A stretch of DNA of 64,000 nt from Candidatus Didemnitutus sp. GTDB taxonomy: Bacteria; Verrucomicrobiota; Verrucomicrobiia; Opitutales; Opitutaceae. The stretch covers positions 3,100,001 through 3,164,000 of the forward strand of contig JAHCAY010000001.1 of assembly GCA_019634575.1 (NCBI GenBank). The letters are read 5' to 3'. Below the pieces are notes generated by a model that searched no databases, was not told where the DNA came from, and saw nothing but the letters and a program-made list of their open reading frames with translations. Positions 34,429 to 43,498 of the stretch are shown in pieces (the stretch's first letter is position 1; each line of letters begins with the position of its first letter). Made by a program: the position numbers and the translations under genes.

Positions 34429-35976
34429 TCAGACCTCGACTTGCAGCTGGGCGAGGGCGGCGAGCTGGCGGGCGCGGCGATCCTCGCGTTGGCGGATGCC
34501 GGCGGGCACGGCCCGCGACTCGCAGTCGGCGATGCCGCAGCGTTCGCAGGTGTCGCCGACGAGCGCGCTGGGCAGCGTGGGGTCGTTCCAGAAATTTACG
34601 GACTTCTTGAGCGCGTCGTTCATCACGAACCCGAGCGTGACGCAGGAGTTCATCTCGGGATTGGCCGAGCGCGGGTGCGCGAGCGAGATGGAGAAGTATT
34701 CGTCGTTGCTGGCGTAGAAGCGCGAGCGCTGGGCGCCGGCGACGATGAGCGCGGAGCCTTCGCGCGCGCGGCGGGCGTCGAGCTCGACGAGGGAGCGCAG
34801 CGAGACCCAGCGGCGGCAATAGTGCTCGTTCACGCCGACGCTATGCGTGCCGTGCATGCGCTGGTAGTGCAGTTCCTTGCCGATGCGCACGTCGGTGGTG
34901 CCGCGGTGATGGTCGAAGCGCACGAAATACATCTGCTCGAGGCCGAAGAAGCGCGGGACGATCTGCGAGAGGCGGTGGAAGAACATCTCCGGCGTGGCCT
35001 GGTAGCGGCGGTTGATCGCGACGAGCATGTTGCCGTCCCACTGCGTGCGGGCGAAGAACTGCCGCAGGTCGGACACGAGCAGGTGGCGGTCGAGCAGCAT
35101 CGCGCCGGCGAAGTAGGAGGCGCGGAAATTGTTCAGGAGCTGGTCGAACGAAGTCACCTTCACGATCGGCGAGGTGGTGACCGGTTCGACGAGGTCCATC
35201 TCGCGGTAGCCGATCTCGCGCGCAAGGAGGAAGGCCTGCTGCCAGAGCGAGAGGCGCGAGTTGAGAAACATGCGGGGTTGCGGCGTCTCGCCGCCGAACG
35301 TGATTGCACGCATGTCCTGAAGATCGGTGCGGTTGGGGAGCACGGAGTCGTCGATCGTGTAGCCGTGGCGCTTCGTGAGGTGTTCGCGGAGTTTGGCGAG
35401 GTCGGGCGTCTGCGTGCGCGCCCATTCGTGCTGGGTGCGGAATTTCTCCGCGGTGAGTTCGACATCCTCGAAGTAATTCTGGTTCTGCTCGACGTAGGAG
35501 CGCATCGCGGCGAGCAGCAGGTGCTCGATCGTGACGTCGAAGCGATGCGCGATCTTCACGAAGGTGTCGAAGAGCGCGCTGATCTTTTCCGGCGAGGCGG
35601 ACATTATCTCGAGCAGGCCGGTCGGCGTGAGGCCGAAGACTTCGAGGGGAATCTCCTCGAGCACGCCGGATTTCAGCACGCCGGAAAGCGGGTGGAGTTT
35701 TTCGCCGAGCTGGAGCGAGACGAGTTCGTCGTAGGTGGTGCCGAGCGCCTTGGCGAGGGCGAGGATCTTCTCGGGCTTCGGGTATTTTTTGCCCTTCTCG
35801 ATTTCGTTGAGGTAGGAAATCGCGAGGTCGGCGCGGGAGGCGACGTCCTTCAGGGGCAGGCCCTTCTGCTTGCGCAGCTGGCTGAGCTTGAGCCCGAGGA
35901 TGAAGCGGAGGTTCTGTTCGCTGGGTGGCGATTTGGCGGGCGAGGCGGATTCGGACGTGTCGGAGAGCGGGCGCAT
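34429..35976 (-). CDS. ScfR/RamB-type XRE regulator of short-chain fatty acyl metabolism
   Basis: 515 aa transcription factor. An N-terminal XRE helix-turn-helix (about 24-82, LRKQKGLPLKDVASRADLAISYLNEIEKG) is followed by a long sensor region with an ImmA/IrrE-like part. There the usual HExxH is degenerate (LAREIGY). The C-terminal DUF2083-like domain carries TCERCGIADCESRAVP (about 475-490), a likely metal or Fe-S/Zn cluster. This architecture is that of RamB and the ScfR family, which sense acyl-CoA or acetate status and regulate acetate/propionate and fatty-acid genes. Its place at the edge of the beta-oxidation island agrees. A palindrome lies 22 bp upstream. Confidence 0.88.
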   Translation of the reverse strand: MRPLSDTSESASPAKSPPSEQNLRFILGLKLSQLRKQKGLPLKDVASRADLAISYLNEIEKGKKYPKPEKILALAKALGTTYDELVSLQLGEKLHPLSGVLKSGVLEEIPLEVFGLTPTGLLEIMSASPEKISALFDTFVKIAHRFDVTIEHLLLAAMRSYVEQNQNYFEDVELTAEKFRTQHEWARTQTPDLAKLREHLTKRHGYTIDDSVLPNRTDLQDMRAITFGGETPQPRMFLNSRLSLWQQAFLLAREIGYREMDLVEPVTTSPIVKVTSFDQLLNNFRASYFAGAMLLDRHLLVSDLRQFFARTQWDGNMLVAINRRYQATPEMFFHRLSQIVPRFFGLEQMYFVRFDHHRGTTDVRIGKELHYQRMHGTHSVGVNEHYCRRWVSLRSLVELDARRAREGSALIVAGAQRSRFYASNDEYFSISLAHPRSANPEMNSCVTLGFVMNDALKKSVNFWNDPTLPSALVGDTCERCGIADCESRAVPAGIRQREDRRARQLAALAQLQVEV

Positions 35977-35997
35977 GGGCGGAGGCGAGAGGCGGTT

Positions 35998-36016
35998 TGT
36001 TACATAATACGTAACA
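35998..36016. promoter_or_regulatory. Candidate autoregulatory operator of the XRE regulator
   Basis: Inverted repeat TGTTAC-N7-GTAACA with an A/T-rich spacer, 22-40 bp upstream of the regulator start and 24 bp from the end of the SDR gene. Size, symmetry and place fit an autoregulatory site overlapping the promoter. Confidence 0.6.
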
Positions 36017-36040
36017 TCGGTTTGGATTTCAGTGGCGCGG

Positions 36041-36877
36041 TCAGGCGTCGAGGAAGAGGTCGGGGTGGAGCCGGTCGGCGTTGGCGGGGTCGGCGGCGTA
36101 GCGGGTGAAGTCGGTCTGGCCGCGTTCGCGGAGCAGGTCTTCGTCGAGGAGGCTGCGGCCGTTGAGCGATCCGTCGGCGGTGGTGAGGATGGCGAGCGCG
36201 GCGTCGGCCATGATGTCGGCGGTGCGGGAGAAGCGCATGAGCTCCGCGCCGACCGCGAATTCGATCGCGGCCGTCGCGATCGTGGTGCGTGGCCAGAGGG
36301 TCGTCACGGAGAGGCGATCCCGGCCGAATTCGGCCGCCATGCCGAGCGCGAGGAGCGTCATGCCGTATTTCGAGAGAGTGTAGGGCGCGTGCGGGGCGAT
36401 CCAGCGCGGGTTGAGGTTCAGCGGCGGCGAGAGGCTGACGATGTGACCGCCGCGGCCCGACGCGCGCAGGAGCGGGAGGGCGTTTTTTGCGCAGACGAAG
36501 AGGGCGCGGGCATTGACCTCCTGCATGAGGTCGAAGCGCTTGACCGGCGTGTTTTCGACGTTGGTGAGCGAGATGGCGCCGGCGTTGTTTACGAGGGCGT
36601 CGAGGCGGCCGAATTTTTGCGCGACGGCGGCGAAGGCGTCCTGGACGGCGATCTCGTCGCGCACATCGAGTTGGAGCGGCAGGGCTTCGCGGCCGAGGGC
36701 GCGCACCTCCTCGGCGACGGTGTGGATCGTGCCGGGCAGTTTCGGGTGCGGCTCGGCGGTCTTGGCGGCCACGACGATGTGCGCGCCGGCCTGTGCGGCG
36801 GCGAGGGCGATGGCGCGGCCGATGCCGCGGCTGGCGCCGGTGATGAAGACGACTTGGTCGGCGAGGGGAGCAGTCAT
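36041..36877 (-). CDS. Short-chain dehydrogenase/reductase (HSDL2-like)
   Basis: 278 aa cytosolic NAD(P)-dependent oxidoreductase. Cofactor motif TGASRGIG (14-21), NNAGA, and the active site with Tyr and Lys in PYTLSKYG. The Ser position is within the unusual SLSPPLNLNP. The C-terminal part (WPRTTIATAAIEFAVGAELMRFSRTADIMADAA) matches the HSDL2/hydroxysteroid-dehydrogenase-like-2 subgroup, which is associated with fatty-acid metabolism in several organisms. I start at the ATG that overlaps the thioesterase gene stop by four bases; the longer open frame upstream is shadow. The two are translationally coupled. Confidence 0.9.
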   Translation of the reverse strand: MTAPLADQVVFITGASRGIGRAIALAAAQAGAHIVVAAKTAEPHPKLPGTIHTVAEEVRALGREALPLQLDVRDEIAVQDAFAAVAQKFGRLDALVNNAGAISLTNVENTPVKRFDLMQEVNARALFVCAKNALPLLRASGRGGHIVSLSPPLNLNPRWIAPHAPYTLSKYGMTLLALGMAAEFGRDRLSVTTLWPRTTIATAAIEFAVGAELMRFSRTADIMADAALAILTTADGSLNGRSLLDEDLLRERGQTDFTRYAADPANADRLHPDLFLDA

Positions 36878-37368
36878 CGGGTGAAAACGAGTTCTTCCAT
36901 CGGGGCTTCGTGCGCGCCGCGGCGCTTGATGTGCACGGTGAACGTGAAGTGGGCGGAGACCTGGCCGGATTCGTCGGCGAGGTTGAGGGTGAAGACGCGG
37001 TCGAGCTTGGCCGTGTGCTTCAGTGCGGTGCGGATTTCTTCGATCTCGTGCTTGCTGACGCGGGCGTGGGCGAAGAGGTCGCCGCGGCCCGGCCGCTTGA
37101 AGTCGATTTGCGCGGACTTCATCCATACGTGGTAGTCCGGCCCGAGATTGGCGGCGACGATGACTGCGTGGAGGGGATCGACGGCGGCATACATGGCTCC
37201 GCCGTAGATCGTGCCGTGGAGGTTCCGGGTGCTGCGGTTCAGCGGGAGCCGGACGATGATTTCCCGAAAGTCCTCCGCGATCTGCATCACGCGCGCCCCT
37301 GATTGTCGGTAGGCGGGGTAGCGGTTGAAGCGCCACCGGAGCAGTTTCATTTTCCAAGATTCGGCCAT
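36874..37368 (-). CDS. Hotdog-fold thioesterase (DUF4442/PaaI-like)
   Basis: 164 aa, probable acyl-CoA thioesterase. The hotdog signature is visible: LHGTIYGGAMYAAVDPLHAV (the central helix, about 50-69), VWMKSAQIDFKRPGRGDL (strand plus product-release loop) and a C-terminal VSAHFTFTVHIKRR. It matches the DUF4442 group of PaaI-like proteins. In this setting it could recycle CoA from stalled acyl-CoA intermediates. First gene of a two-gene minus-strand unit with the SDR; divergent from the CoA ligase gene over 154 bp. Confidence 0.85.
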   Translation of the reverse strand: MAESWKMKLLRWRFNRYPAYRQSGARVMQIAEDFREIIVRLPLNRSTRNLHGTIYGGAMYAAVDPLHAVIVAANLGPDYHVWMKSAQIDFKRPGRGDLFAHARVSKHEIEEIRTALKHTAKLDRVFTLNLADESGQVSAHFTFTVHIKRRGAHEAPMEELVFTR

Positions 37369-37522
37369 GTCGCGGATTAGTAGATGGGATGGGTTGGTTA
37401 CGCTTGGAGCGAACTGACAGCCAAGTTTTCGTCAATGGCGAATTTTCGCTTGCACACGTTAAAAGGCTAACCAAGGTGCGCTTGCGAACTACCCCTGACG
37501 TGCGCTTCGGCGCCGTTCCGCT

Positions 37523-39055
37523 ATGTCCCCCACACAACTCACCACGCACTGGCATCGTCTGGATCGCGATCGCACGCGCGCGCTCCAAGGCGAGAAGCTC
37601 CACCGTTACCTCCGCGATTGCGTGCTGCCGTTCTCCAGTCACTACCAGCGCGTTTTCGCCCAGGCCGGCCTGACCGCGCGCGACGTCCGGTCGCTGGAAG
37701 ACCTCGCGAAGATCCCGTTCACGACGAAGGAGGACCTCCTGCCCACGCCGGAGAATCCGCGGCGCTCGCTCGAGTTTGTGCTCAAGCCCGACCCCGCCGT
37801 CCTGCGCAAACGCCCGTCGACCCTCTTCCGGGCGTTGCTGCGCGGCCCCGCGCGGGTGAAGGAGGAGCTCGATCGCGAGTGGCGGCCGACGTTCATGACG
37901 GCCACGACCGGCCGCTCGACCGAGTCGGTGGCGTTTCTTTACACCCAGCACGACATCGCGCATCTCGGCATCGGCAGCGGTCGCATCGTCGATCTCGGCG
38001 ACCGCACGCGCGAGGACCGCATGTTGAACATGTTCCCCTTCGCGCCGCATCTGGCGTTTTGGTATATGTTCTACTCCGGCATCGACCGGAACATCTTCTG
38101 CCTCTCCACCGGCGGAGGCAAAGTCATGGGCACGGAGGGCAATCTCCGCGCCATGCAGAAAATCCGCCCGACTGTCATCACCGGCATGCCCACGTTCCTC
38201 TACCACGTGCTCAGCGAAGCCGTGAACGAGGGCCTGCGCGTCGAGGGTCTGAAATGCGTCCTCCTCGGCGGCGAGAAAGTCGCCGAGGGCACCCGCCGTA
38301 AACTCGCCGAGCTCTGCGCCCAAGTCGGCTCGCCCGACGTGAAAGTGGTCGCCACCTACGGCTTCACCGAAGCGAAGCTCGCGTGGGCCGAGTGCCCGTT
38401 CACGCCCGGCCACACACCGCCCGGCTACCACCTGTTCCCGGACCTCGGCATCTTCGAGGTCATCGACCCCGAAACGGGCCAGACCGTCCCCGACGGCACC
38501 GGCGGCGAACTCGTCTACACGCCGCTCGAACAACGCGGCACCGTCGTCCTCCGCTACCGCACCGGCGACCACATCGAGCACGGCATCACTTACGAACCGT
38601 GTCCCTATTGCGGGCATCGCATGCCGCGCCTCATGGGGCGCATCTCGCGCGTGTCCGATTTCCGCGCCATGCGTTTCCAGAAGATCAAGGGCACGATCAT
38701 CGACTTCAACGAGCTCGAGCACGCGCTCGACGACGTGCGCACCATCGGCTCCTGGCAGATCGAGATGCGCAAGGTGAACGACGATCCGCTCGACCTCGAC
38801 GAGATCCACCTCCACGTCACGCGCGCCAGCGACCTGCCCGAGGAGACGTTGCGCACGCAGATCAGCAACATGCTCCACTCGCACTTCGAGATCCGGCCGA
38901 ACAAAATCGTGTTCCACACCGCCGAGGAGATGCGCACGCTGCAGAAGGTCGGCGTCGCGTTGAAGGAGCAGAAGGTCGTCGACAACCGCCCCAAGGCCAC
39001 CGCCGCGCCGCACCAGCCGCCGCCGGCGCCCCACCTTCAACCCGCGAAATCATGA
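37523..39055 (+). CDS. PaaK-like acyl/aryl-CoA ligase
   Basis: 510 aa ANL-superfamily adenylating enzyme of the phenylacetate-CoA-ligase branch. An N-terminal domain (YQRVFAQAGLTARDVRSLEDLAKIPFTTKEDL, typical PaaK) and phosphate loop TATTGRSTES are followed by the YGFTEAKLAW motif (YGxTE) and YRTGD. The small C-terminal lid ends in a Pro/Ala-rich tail. The cluster CPYCGHRMPRLMGR is a metal-binding-like loop seen in some PaaK relatives. As the first gene of the beta-oxidation operon, I infer it activates a fatty or aryl acid to its CoA thioester, in place of a FadD. The substrate is unproven. In front lies a 154 bp divergent promoter region holding GTTA-N6-TAAC at 37458-37471. Confidence 0.87.
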   Translation: MSPTQLTTHWHRLDRDRTRALQGEKLHRYLRDCVLPFSSHYQRVFAQAGLTARDVRSLEDLAKIPFTTKEDLLPTPENPRRSLEFVLKPDPAVLRKRPSTLFRALLRGPARVKEELDREWRPTFMTATTGRSTESVAFLYTQHDIAHLGIGSGRIVDLGDRTREDRMLNMFPFAPHLAFWYMFYSGIDRNIFCLSTGGGKVMGTEGNLRAMQKIRPTVITGMPTFLYHVLSEAVNEGLRVEGLKCVLLGGEKVAEGTRRKLAELCAQVGSPDVKVVATYGFTEAKLAWAECPFTPGHTPPGYHLFPDLGIFEVIDPETGQTVPDGTGGELVYTPLEQRGTVVLRYRTGDHIEHGITYEPCPYCGHRMPRLMGRISRVSDFRAMRFQKIKGTIIDFNELEHALDDVRTIGSWQIEMRKVNDDPLDLDEIHLHVTRASDLPEETLRTQISNMLHSHFEIRPNKIVFHTAEEMRTLQKVGVALKEQKVVDNRPKATAAPHQPPPAPHLQPAKS

Positions 39056-39134
39056 GCGCACCCGCCGCGACCAACCCATCATCGGGTGGCCCGCCGGCCG
39101 CTCGCGCGCTACCCACCGGTTGCCACTCCAATCC

Positions 39135-40424
39135 ATGAAAGAACCCCTCTACATCGTCGACGGCGTGCGGACACCGTTCGCCAAAATGGGCACCACGCTC
39201 GCTGCCTGCGACGCCGCCGAACTCGGCCGCACCGCCACCGCCGCGCTGCTCGCCCGCACCGGCCTCGATCCCGCGCTGATCGACGAGGTCGTCTTCGGCT
39301 GCGTCGGCAATCCCGTCGACGCCGCCAACGTCGCTCGCGTCATCGCGCTGCGCGCCGGCATCCCGCAGGCCGTTCCCGCCATCACCGTCTCGCGCAACTG
39401 CGCTTCGGGCTTCGAAGCGATCACGCAGGCCTCCGACAAAGCCGCCAACGGTCGCGGCGACGTCTTCGTCGTCGGCGGCGCCGAGAGCATGAGCAACTAC
39501 CCGCTCATCTACAACGACGGCGCCGTGAAGAAACTCGCCGCGCTCGGCAAAGCGAAGTCGCTCGGCCAAAAGCTCGCCGCCTTCGCCGCCTTCCGCCCGA
39601 AGGACCTTTTCGCACCGAAAATCGCCCTCATGCTCGGCCTCACCGATCCGGTGTGCGGCCTCGGCATGGGCCAGACGGCGGAAAACCTCGCCCGCGACTG
39701 GCGACTCTCGCGTGACGCGCAGGACGAGTTCGCCATGCGCTCGCACCAGAAAGCCGAGGCGGCGCGCGCGAAATTCAAGGAGGAGATCACGCCCGTCTAT
39801 CCGCGCCGCGGCAAGGACGCCTCCGCCGTCGACGCCGACAACGGCATCCGCGAGGGCCAGACAATGGAAGCGCTCGGCAAGTTGAAGGCCGTCTTCGAGA
39901 AACGCGGCGGCACCGTTACCGCCGGCAACGCCTCGCAAATCACCGACGGCGCCGTCGCGCTCCTCGTCGCCACCGAGGCCGGCGTGAAGCGCCTCGGCCT
40001 CACACCGCTCGGCAAGCTCACGGGCTTCGCCTACGCCGGCTGCGATCCCACGCGCATGGGCATCGGTCCCGTCCACGCCTTCGCCAAGGCCGAGAAACTC
40101 ACCGGCCTCACGCTCGCCGACGCCGATTTGATCGAGATCAACGAAGCCTTCGCCGCTCAAGTCATGGCGTGCTGCGCCGCCGCGGCGTCCGACGACTACG
40201 CCCGCCAGCACCTCGGCCGCGACCGCGCGCTCGGCGTCATCCCGCCGGAGAAACTCAACGTCAACGGCGGCGCCATCGCGCTCGGCCACCCGGTCGGCGC
40301 TTCCGGCGCGCGTCTCGCGCTCACCGCGCTGAAGGAACTCAAACGCCGCAATGCCCGCCGCGCCCTCGTCTCGCTCTGCGTCGGCGGCGGACAAGGCGGA
40401 GCACTCTGGTTGGAGGCCGTATGA
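39135..40424 (+). CDS. fadA: Acetyl-CoA acyltransferase (3-ketoacyl-CoA thiolase)
   Basis: 429 aa thiolase for the last step of beta-oxidation, cleaving 3-ketoacyl-CoA with CoA to acetyl-CoA and a shortened acyl-CoA. Nucleophile Cys89 in SRNCASGFEA, NEAFAAQ with the active-site Asn/Glu region, GGAIALGHPVGASGAR with the general-base His, and the second Cys in SLCVGGGQG are all present. It is slightly longer than E. coli FadA (387 aa) and closer to the FadI/trifunctional-beta type. The ATG overlaps nothing upstream; its stop overlaps the next gene by four bases, so the thiolase and fadJ-like genes are coupled. Confidence 0.95.
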   Translation: MKEPLYIVDGVRTPFAKMGTTLAACDAAELGRTATAALLARTGLDPALIDEVVFGCVGNPVDAANVARVIALRAGIPQAVPAITVSRNCASGFEAITQASDKAANGRGDVFVVGGAESMSNYPLIYNDGAVKKLAALGKAKSLGQKLAAFAAFRPKDLFAPKIALMLGLTDPVCGLGMGQTAENLARDWRLSRDAQDEFAMRSHQKAEAARAKFKEEITPVYPRRGKDASAVDADNGIREGQTMEALGKLKAVFEKRGGTVTAGNASQITDGAVALLVATEAGVKRLGLTPLGKLTGFAYAGCDPTRMGIGPVHAFAKAEKLTGLTLADADLIEINEAFAAQVMACCAAAASDDYARQHLGRDRALGVIPPEKLNVNGGAIALGHPVGASGARLALTALKELKRRNARRALVSLCVGGGQGGALWLEAV

Positions 40425-42526
40425 GCAACATCACCCTCACTTTCGAGCGCGACGCCATCGCCACGCTCACTTTCGATCGCGCGAACTCGTCGGCCAACGT
40501 CTTCGACGTCGCCACGCTCCACGAACTCGACACCCACCTCGCCACGCTCGAAAAGCGCGGCGATCTCAAGGGCGTCGTGCTCGTCAGCGCGAAGCCCAAG
40601 ATCTTCGTCGCCGGCGCGGACTTGAACGCGTTCGCCGGCGCGACCGTCGCCCAACTCGGCGACATCGTCGATCTCGGCCACCGCGTTTTCCGTCGGCTCG
40701 AAGCACTGAAAATCCCCTCCGTCGCCGCCATCAACGGCGTGTGCCTCGGCGGCGGCTGCGAGCTCGCGCTCGCCTGCGATTGGCGCGTCGGCTCGACCGA
40801 CAAGTCGACCAAGATCGGCCTGCCCGAGACGCAACTCGGCATCCTGCCCGCATGGGGCGGCTCCGTGCGTTTGCCGCGGCTCATCGGCCTGCCGCAGGCG
40901 CTCGGCATCATTCTCACCGGCAAGCAACTCGTGGCGCAACAGGCGCTGAAGGTCGGGATGATCGACGACGTCGCGCACCCCGAATACCTCGTCGCCGCCG
41001 CGCGCCAGCAGCTCGCCAAGGGCAAGCGCCCCACGCCCGCGCCGCGCGGCGCGATGAACTCCGCACTGCTCCGCCCGTTCGTCGTGGCCAAGGCGCGCAA
41101 GGACGTCCTCGCCAAGACGCACGGCCACTATCCGGCGCCGCTCAAAGCCATCGACGCCGCCGTCGGCGCGCTCGGTCAGCCGCTGGAGACCGGACTCGCG
41201 ATTGAGAAAGCCGCGTTTCTCAGTCTCGTGCAGACGAGCGAGTGCCACAGCCTCATGAGCATCTTCCACCTTCAGGAGCGCGCGAAGAAACTGAAGGCCG
41301 CGGACGCCGATGGTGCCGCGATTCCGGTCAAACGCGTGGCCGTGATCGGCGCCGGCGTCATGGGCGCGGGCATCGCGCAATGGACCAGCTCGCGCGGCTA
41401 CCCGACGATTCTGAAGGACGTCGCGCCCGACGCGCTGGCGAAAGGCCTGAAGTCCGCGGAGAAAATCTACCAGGACGGCGTGAAGAAAAAGAAACTCACG
41501 CTCGCCGAGGCCACTGCGGCGCTCGACCGCATCACGCCGGTTGCGGGCGACGTGCCGCTCGCGAGCGTCGACCTCGTCATCGAGGCCGCCGTCGAGAAGT
41601 TGGAGCTGAAACAGAAAATCTTCGCCCAACTCGAACAACGCGCCGGCCCGCAAACCGTCCTCGCGACGAACACCTCCGCACTCTCGATCGATGCCATCGC
41701 CGGCGGTCTCGCCAATCCGACCCGCGTGGTCGGCATTCACTTCTTCAACCCGGTGCATCGGATGCAGCTCGTCGAGATCGTGCGCGGCCCGCGCACGTCC
41801 GCCGCCGCGCTCGACACCGCGCTGACGTTCGTGAAAGGCATCGGGAAACTCCCGGTGCTGGTGAAGGACAGCCCCGGTTTCCTCGTGAACCGCATCCTGC
41901 TCCCCTACATGGTCGAGTCGGTGCGTCTGTTCAACGAGGGCGTCGATGCCGCGCGTCTCGATCGCCTGATGCTCGACTTCGGCATGCCGATGGGCCCGCT
42001 GCGTCTCACCGACGAGGTCGGCCTCGATGTCGCGCAACACGTCGCCGTCGATCTCCAGAACCGCCTCGCGAAACCCGTGCCGATCAACGACACGCTCGTG
42101 AAGATGATCGAGAAAGGCTGGCTCGGAAAAAAATCCGGCACCGGCTTCTACGTTTTCCCGAAGGAGAAAGGCGCGAAGGAGGCGCCCAACACTCAGCTCG
42201 CGTTTCTCCAGGGCAACGGCACGGGCCGCGCGCAGGACGACGCGACGCTGCGCGACCGCATGGTGCTTGTGATGGTCAACGAGGCCGCGCGCTGCCTCGA
42301 GGAGGGCGTCGTCGCCGCGCCCGAGGACGTGGACTTCGGCATGATCTTCGGCACCGGTTGGGCGCCGTTCCGCGGCGGTCCGTTGCGCTACGCCGATGCG
42401 CGCGGAGTAGCGGACGTTGTAGCCCAGCTACGGAAACTTCAAACGGACGTGGCGCCGTATTTTGAGCCGTGCGCGAAGCTGGTCGATATGGCCCAATCGC
42501 AGGCCCGTTTCTACCCCTCCCGCTGA
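40421..42526 (+). CDS. fadJ: Bifunctional enoyl-CoA hydratase/3-hydroxyacyl-CoA dehydrogenase
   Basis: 701 aa fusion performing steps two and three of beta-oxidation. The N-terminal crotonase domain (1 to about 190) has both catalytic glutamates, Glu114 in GGGCELALACD and Glu136 in GLPETQLGILP, and the oxyanion-hole CLGGG. The dehydrogenase domain has GAGVMG (310-315), His440 in GIHFFNPVHRM and a duplicated C-terminal 3HCDH domain (about 500-700). This is the FadB/FadJ layout. It starts four bases inside the thiolase stop (ATGA), giving a thiolase-hydratase pair like fadIJ in reverse order of the E. coli fadBA. Expected to form a complex with the thiolase. Confidence 0.96.
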   Translation: MSNITLTFERDAIATLTFDRANSSANVFDVATLHELDTHLATLEKRGDLKGVVLVSAKPKIFVAGADLNAFAGATVAQLGDIVDLGHRVFRRLEALKIPSVAAINGVCLGGGCELALACDWRVGSTDKSTKIGLPETQLGILPAWGGSVRLPRLIGLPQALGIILTGKQLVAQQALKVGMIDDVAHPEYLVAAARQQLAKGKRPTPAPRGAMNSALLRPFVVAKARKDVLAKTHGHYPAPLKAIDAAVGALGQPLETGLAIEKAAFLSLVQTSECHSLMSIFHLQERAKKLKAADADGAAIPVKRVAVIGAGVMGAGIAQWTSSRGYPTILKDVAPDALAKGLKSAEKIYQDGVKKKKLTLAEATAALDRITPVAGDVPLASVDLVIEAAVEKLELKQKIFAQLEQRAGPQTVLATNTSALSIDAIAGGLANPTRVVGIHFFNPVHRMQLVEIVRGPRTSAAALDTALTFVKGIGKLPVLVKDSPGFLVNRILLPYMVESVRLFNEGVDAARLDRLMLDFGMPMGPLRLTDEVGLDVAQHVAVDLQNRLAKPVPINDTLVKMIEKGWLGKKSGTGFYVFPKEKGAKEAPNTQLAFLQGNGTGRAQDDATLRDRMVLVMVNEAARCLEEGVVAAPEDVDFGMIFGTGWAPFRGGPLRYADARGVADVVAQLRKLQTDVAPYFEPCAKLVDMAQSQARFYPSR

Positions 42527-42538
42527 CTTCCCTCCACG

Positions 42539-43498
42539 ATGTCTCACACCCTCGTCATTGCTGAACACGATCAGGGCACTCTTAAGACGGCGAGCCTCGC
42601 GGCCGCCGCTGCCGCGCAAAAAGCCGGCGCGCCCTTCGATATCCTGCTTCTCGGTTCCGGTGTCGGCACCGCCGCGGAGGCCCTGCGCCGCTCCGGTGCG
42701 GCCGCCGTGCTCGTCGCCGACCACGCCGAACTCGCGCAACCGCTCGCCGATCGCTACGCCGCCGTCATCGCCGACGTCGTGCGCGCGCGCGGCGCCAAGC
42801 TCGTGCTCGCTGCCGTGTCGACGTTCACGAAGGACGTCCTCCCGCGCGCCGCCGCGCTCGTCGACGCCGCGATGGTGAGTGACGTCGTCGGCTTGGATAA
42901 TTCGTCCGGCGCGCTCGCGTTTCGCCGCGTGATGTTCGCGGGCAACGTCATCGCCACCGTGCAACTCGAGGGCGACGTGCAGTTCGCCACTGTGCGCAGC
43001 GCGGCTTTTTCCGCCGCGACGCCGACCGAGGCGCAATCCCCCGTCGAACCCGTCGCCGTCGATGCTGCGAAGCTGCCGCGCTTCGCCACGTTCGAAAATC
43101 GCGAGGTGAAAAAGAGCGCGCGCCCCGACGCCACCGAGGCGCGCATCATCGTCTCCGGCGGCCGTGCGCTGAAAAACGCCGAGGACTTTGAACGCCTCGT
43201 CGGCGGTTTGGCCGACACGCTCGGCGCCGCTGTCGGTTCGTCACGCGCGCTCGTCGACGCGGGCATCACGCCGAACTCCCTCCAGATTGGCCAGACCGGC
43301 AAGATCGTCGCGCCCGAACTCTACGTTGCGGTCGGCATTTCCGGCGCCATCCAGCACATGGCCGGCATGAAGGACACGAAAGTCATCGCCGCGATCAACA
43401 AGGACGCCGAGGCGCCGATTTTCGAGGTGGCCGACTACGGTCTCGTCGCCGACGTCTACGAGGCGGTCCCCGAACTGATTCAGAAACTCAAGAAGTGA
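42539..43498 (+). CDS. etfA: Electron-transfer flavoprotein alpha subunit
   Basis: 319 aa FAD-binding subunit of ETF, accepting electrons from acyl-CoA dehydrogenases. The C-terminal FAD domain shows the family fingerprint: [48 protein letters not shown] and [24 protein letters not shown]. It starts 12 bp after the fadJ-like stop. Its last codons overlap the GTG start of the membrane Fe-S gene. Unusually the beta subunit is not adjacent but lies about 4 kb downstream at the end of the operon. Confidence 0.96.
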   Translation: MSHTLVIAEHDQGTLKTASLAAAAAAQKAGAPFDILLLGSGVGTAAEALRRSGAAAVLVADHAELAQPLADRYAAVIADVVRARGAKLVLAAVSTFTKDVLPRAAALVDAAMVSDVVGLDNSSGALAFRRVMFAGNVIATVQLEGDVQFATVRSAAFSAATPTEAQSPVEPVAVDAAKLPRFATFENREVKKSARPDATEARIIVSGGRALKNAEDFERLVGGLADTLGAAVGSSRALVDAGITPNSLQIGQTGKIVAPELYVAVGISGAIQHMAGMKDTKVIAAINKDAEAPIFEVADYGLVADVYEAVPELIQKLKK

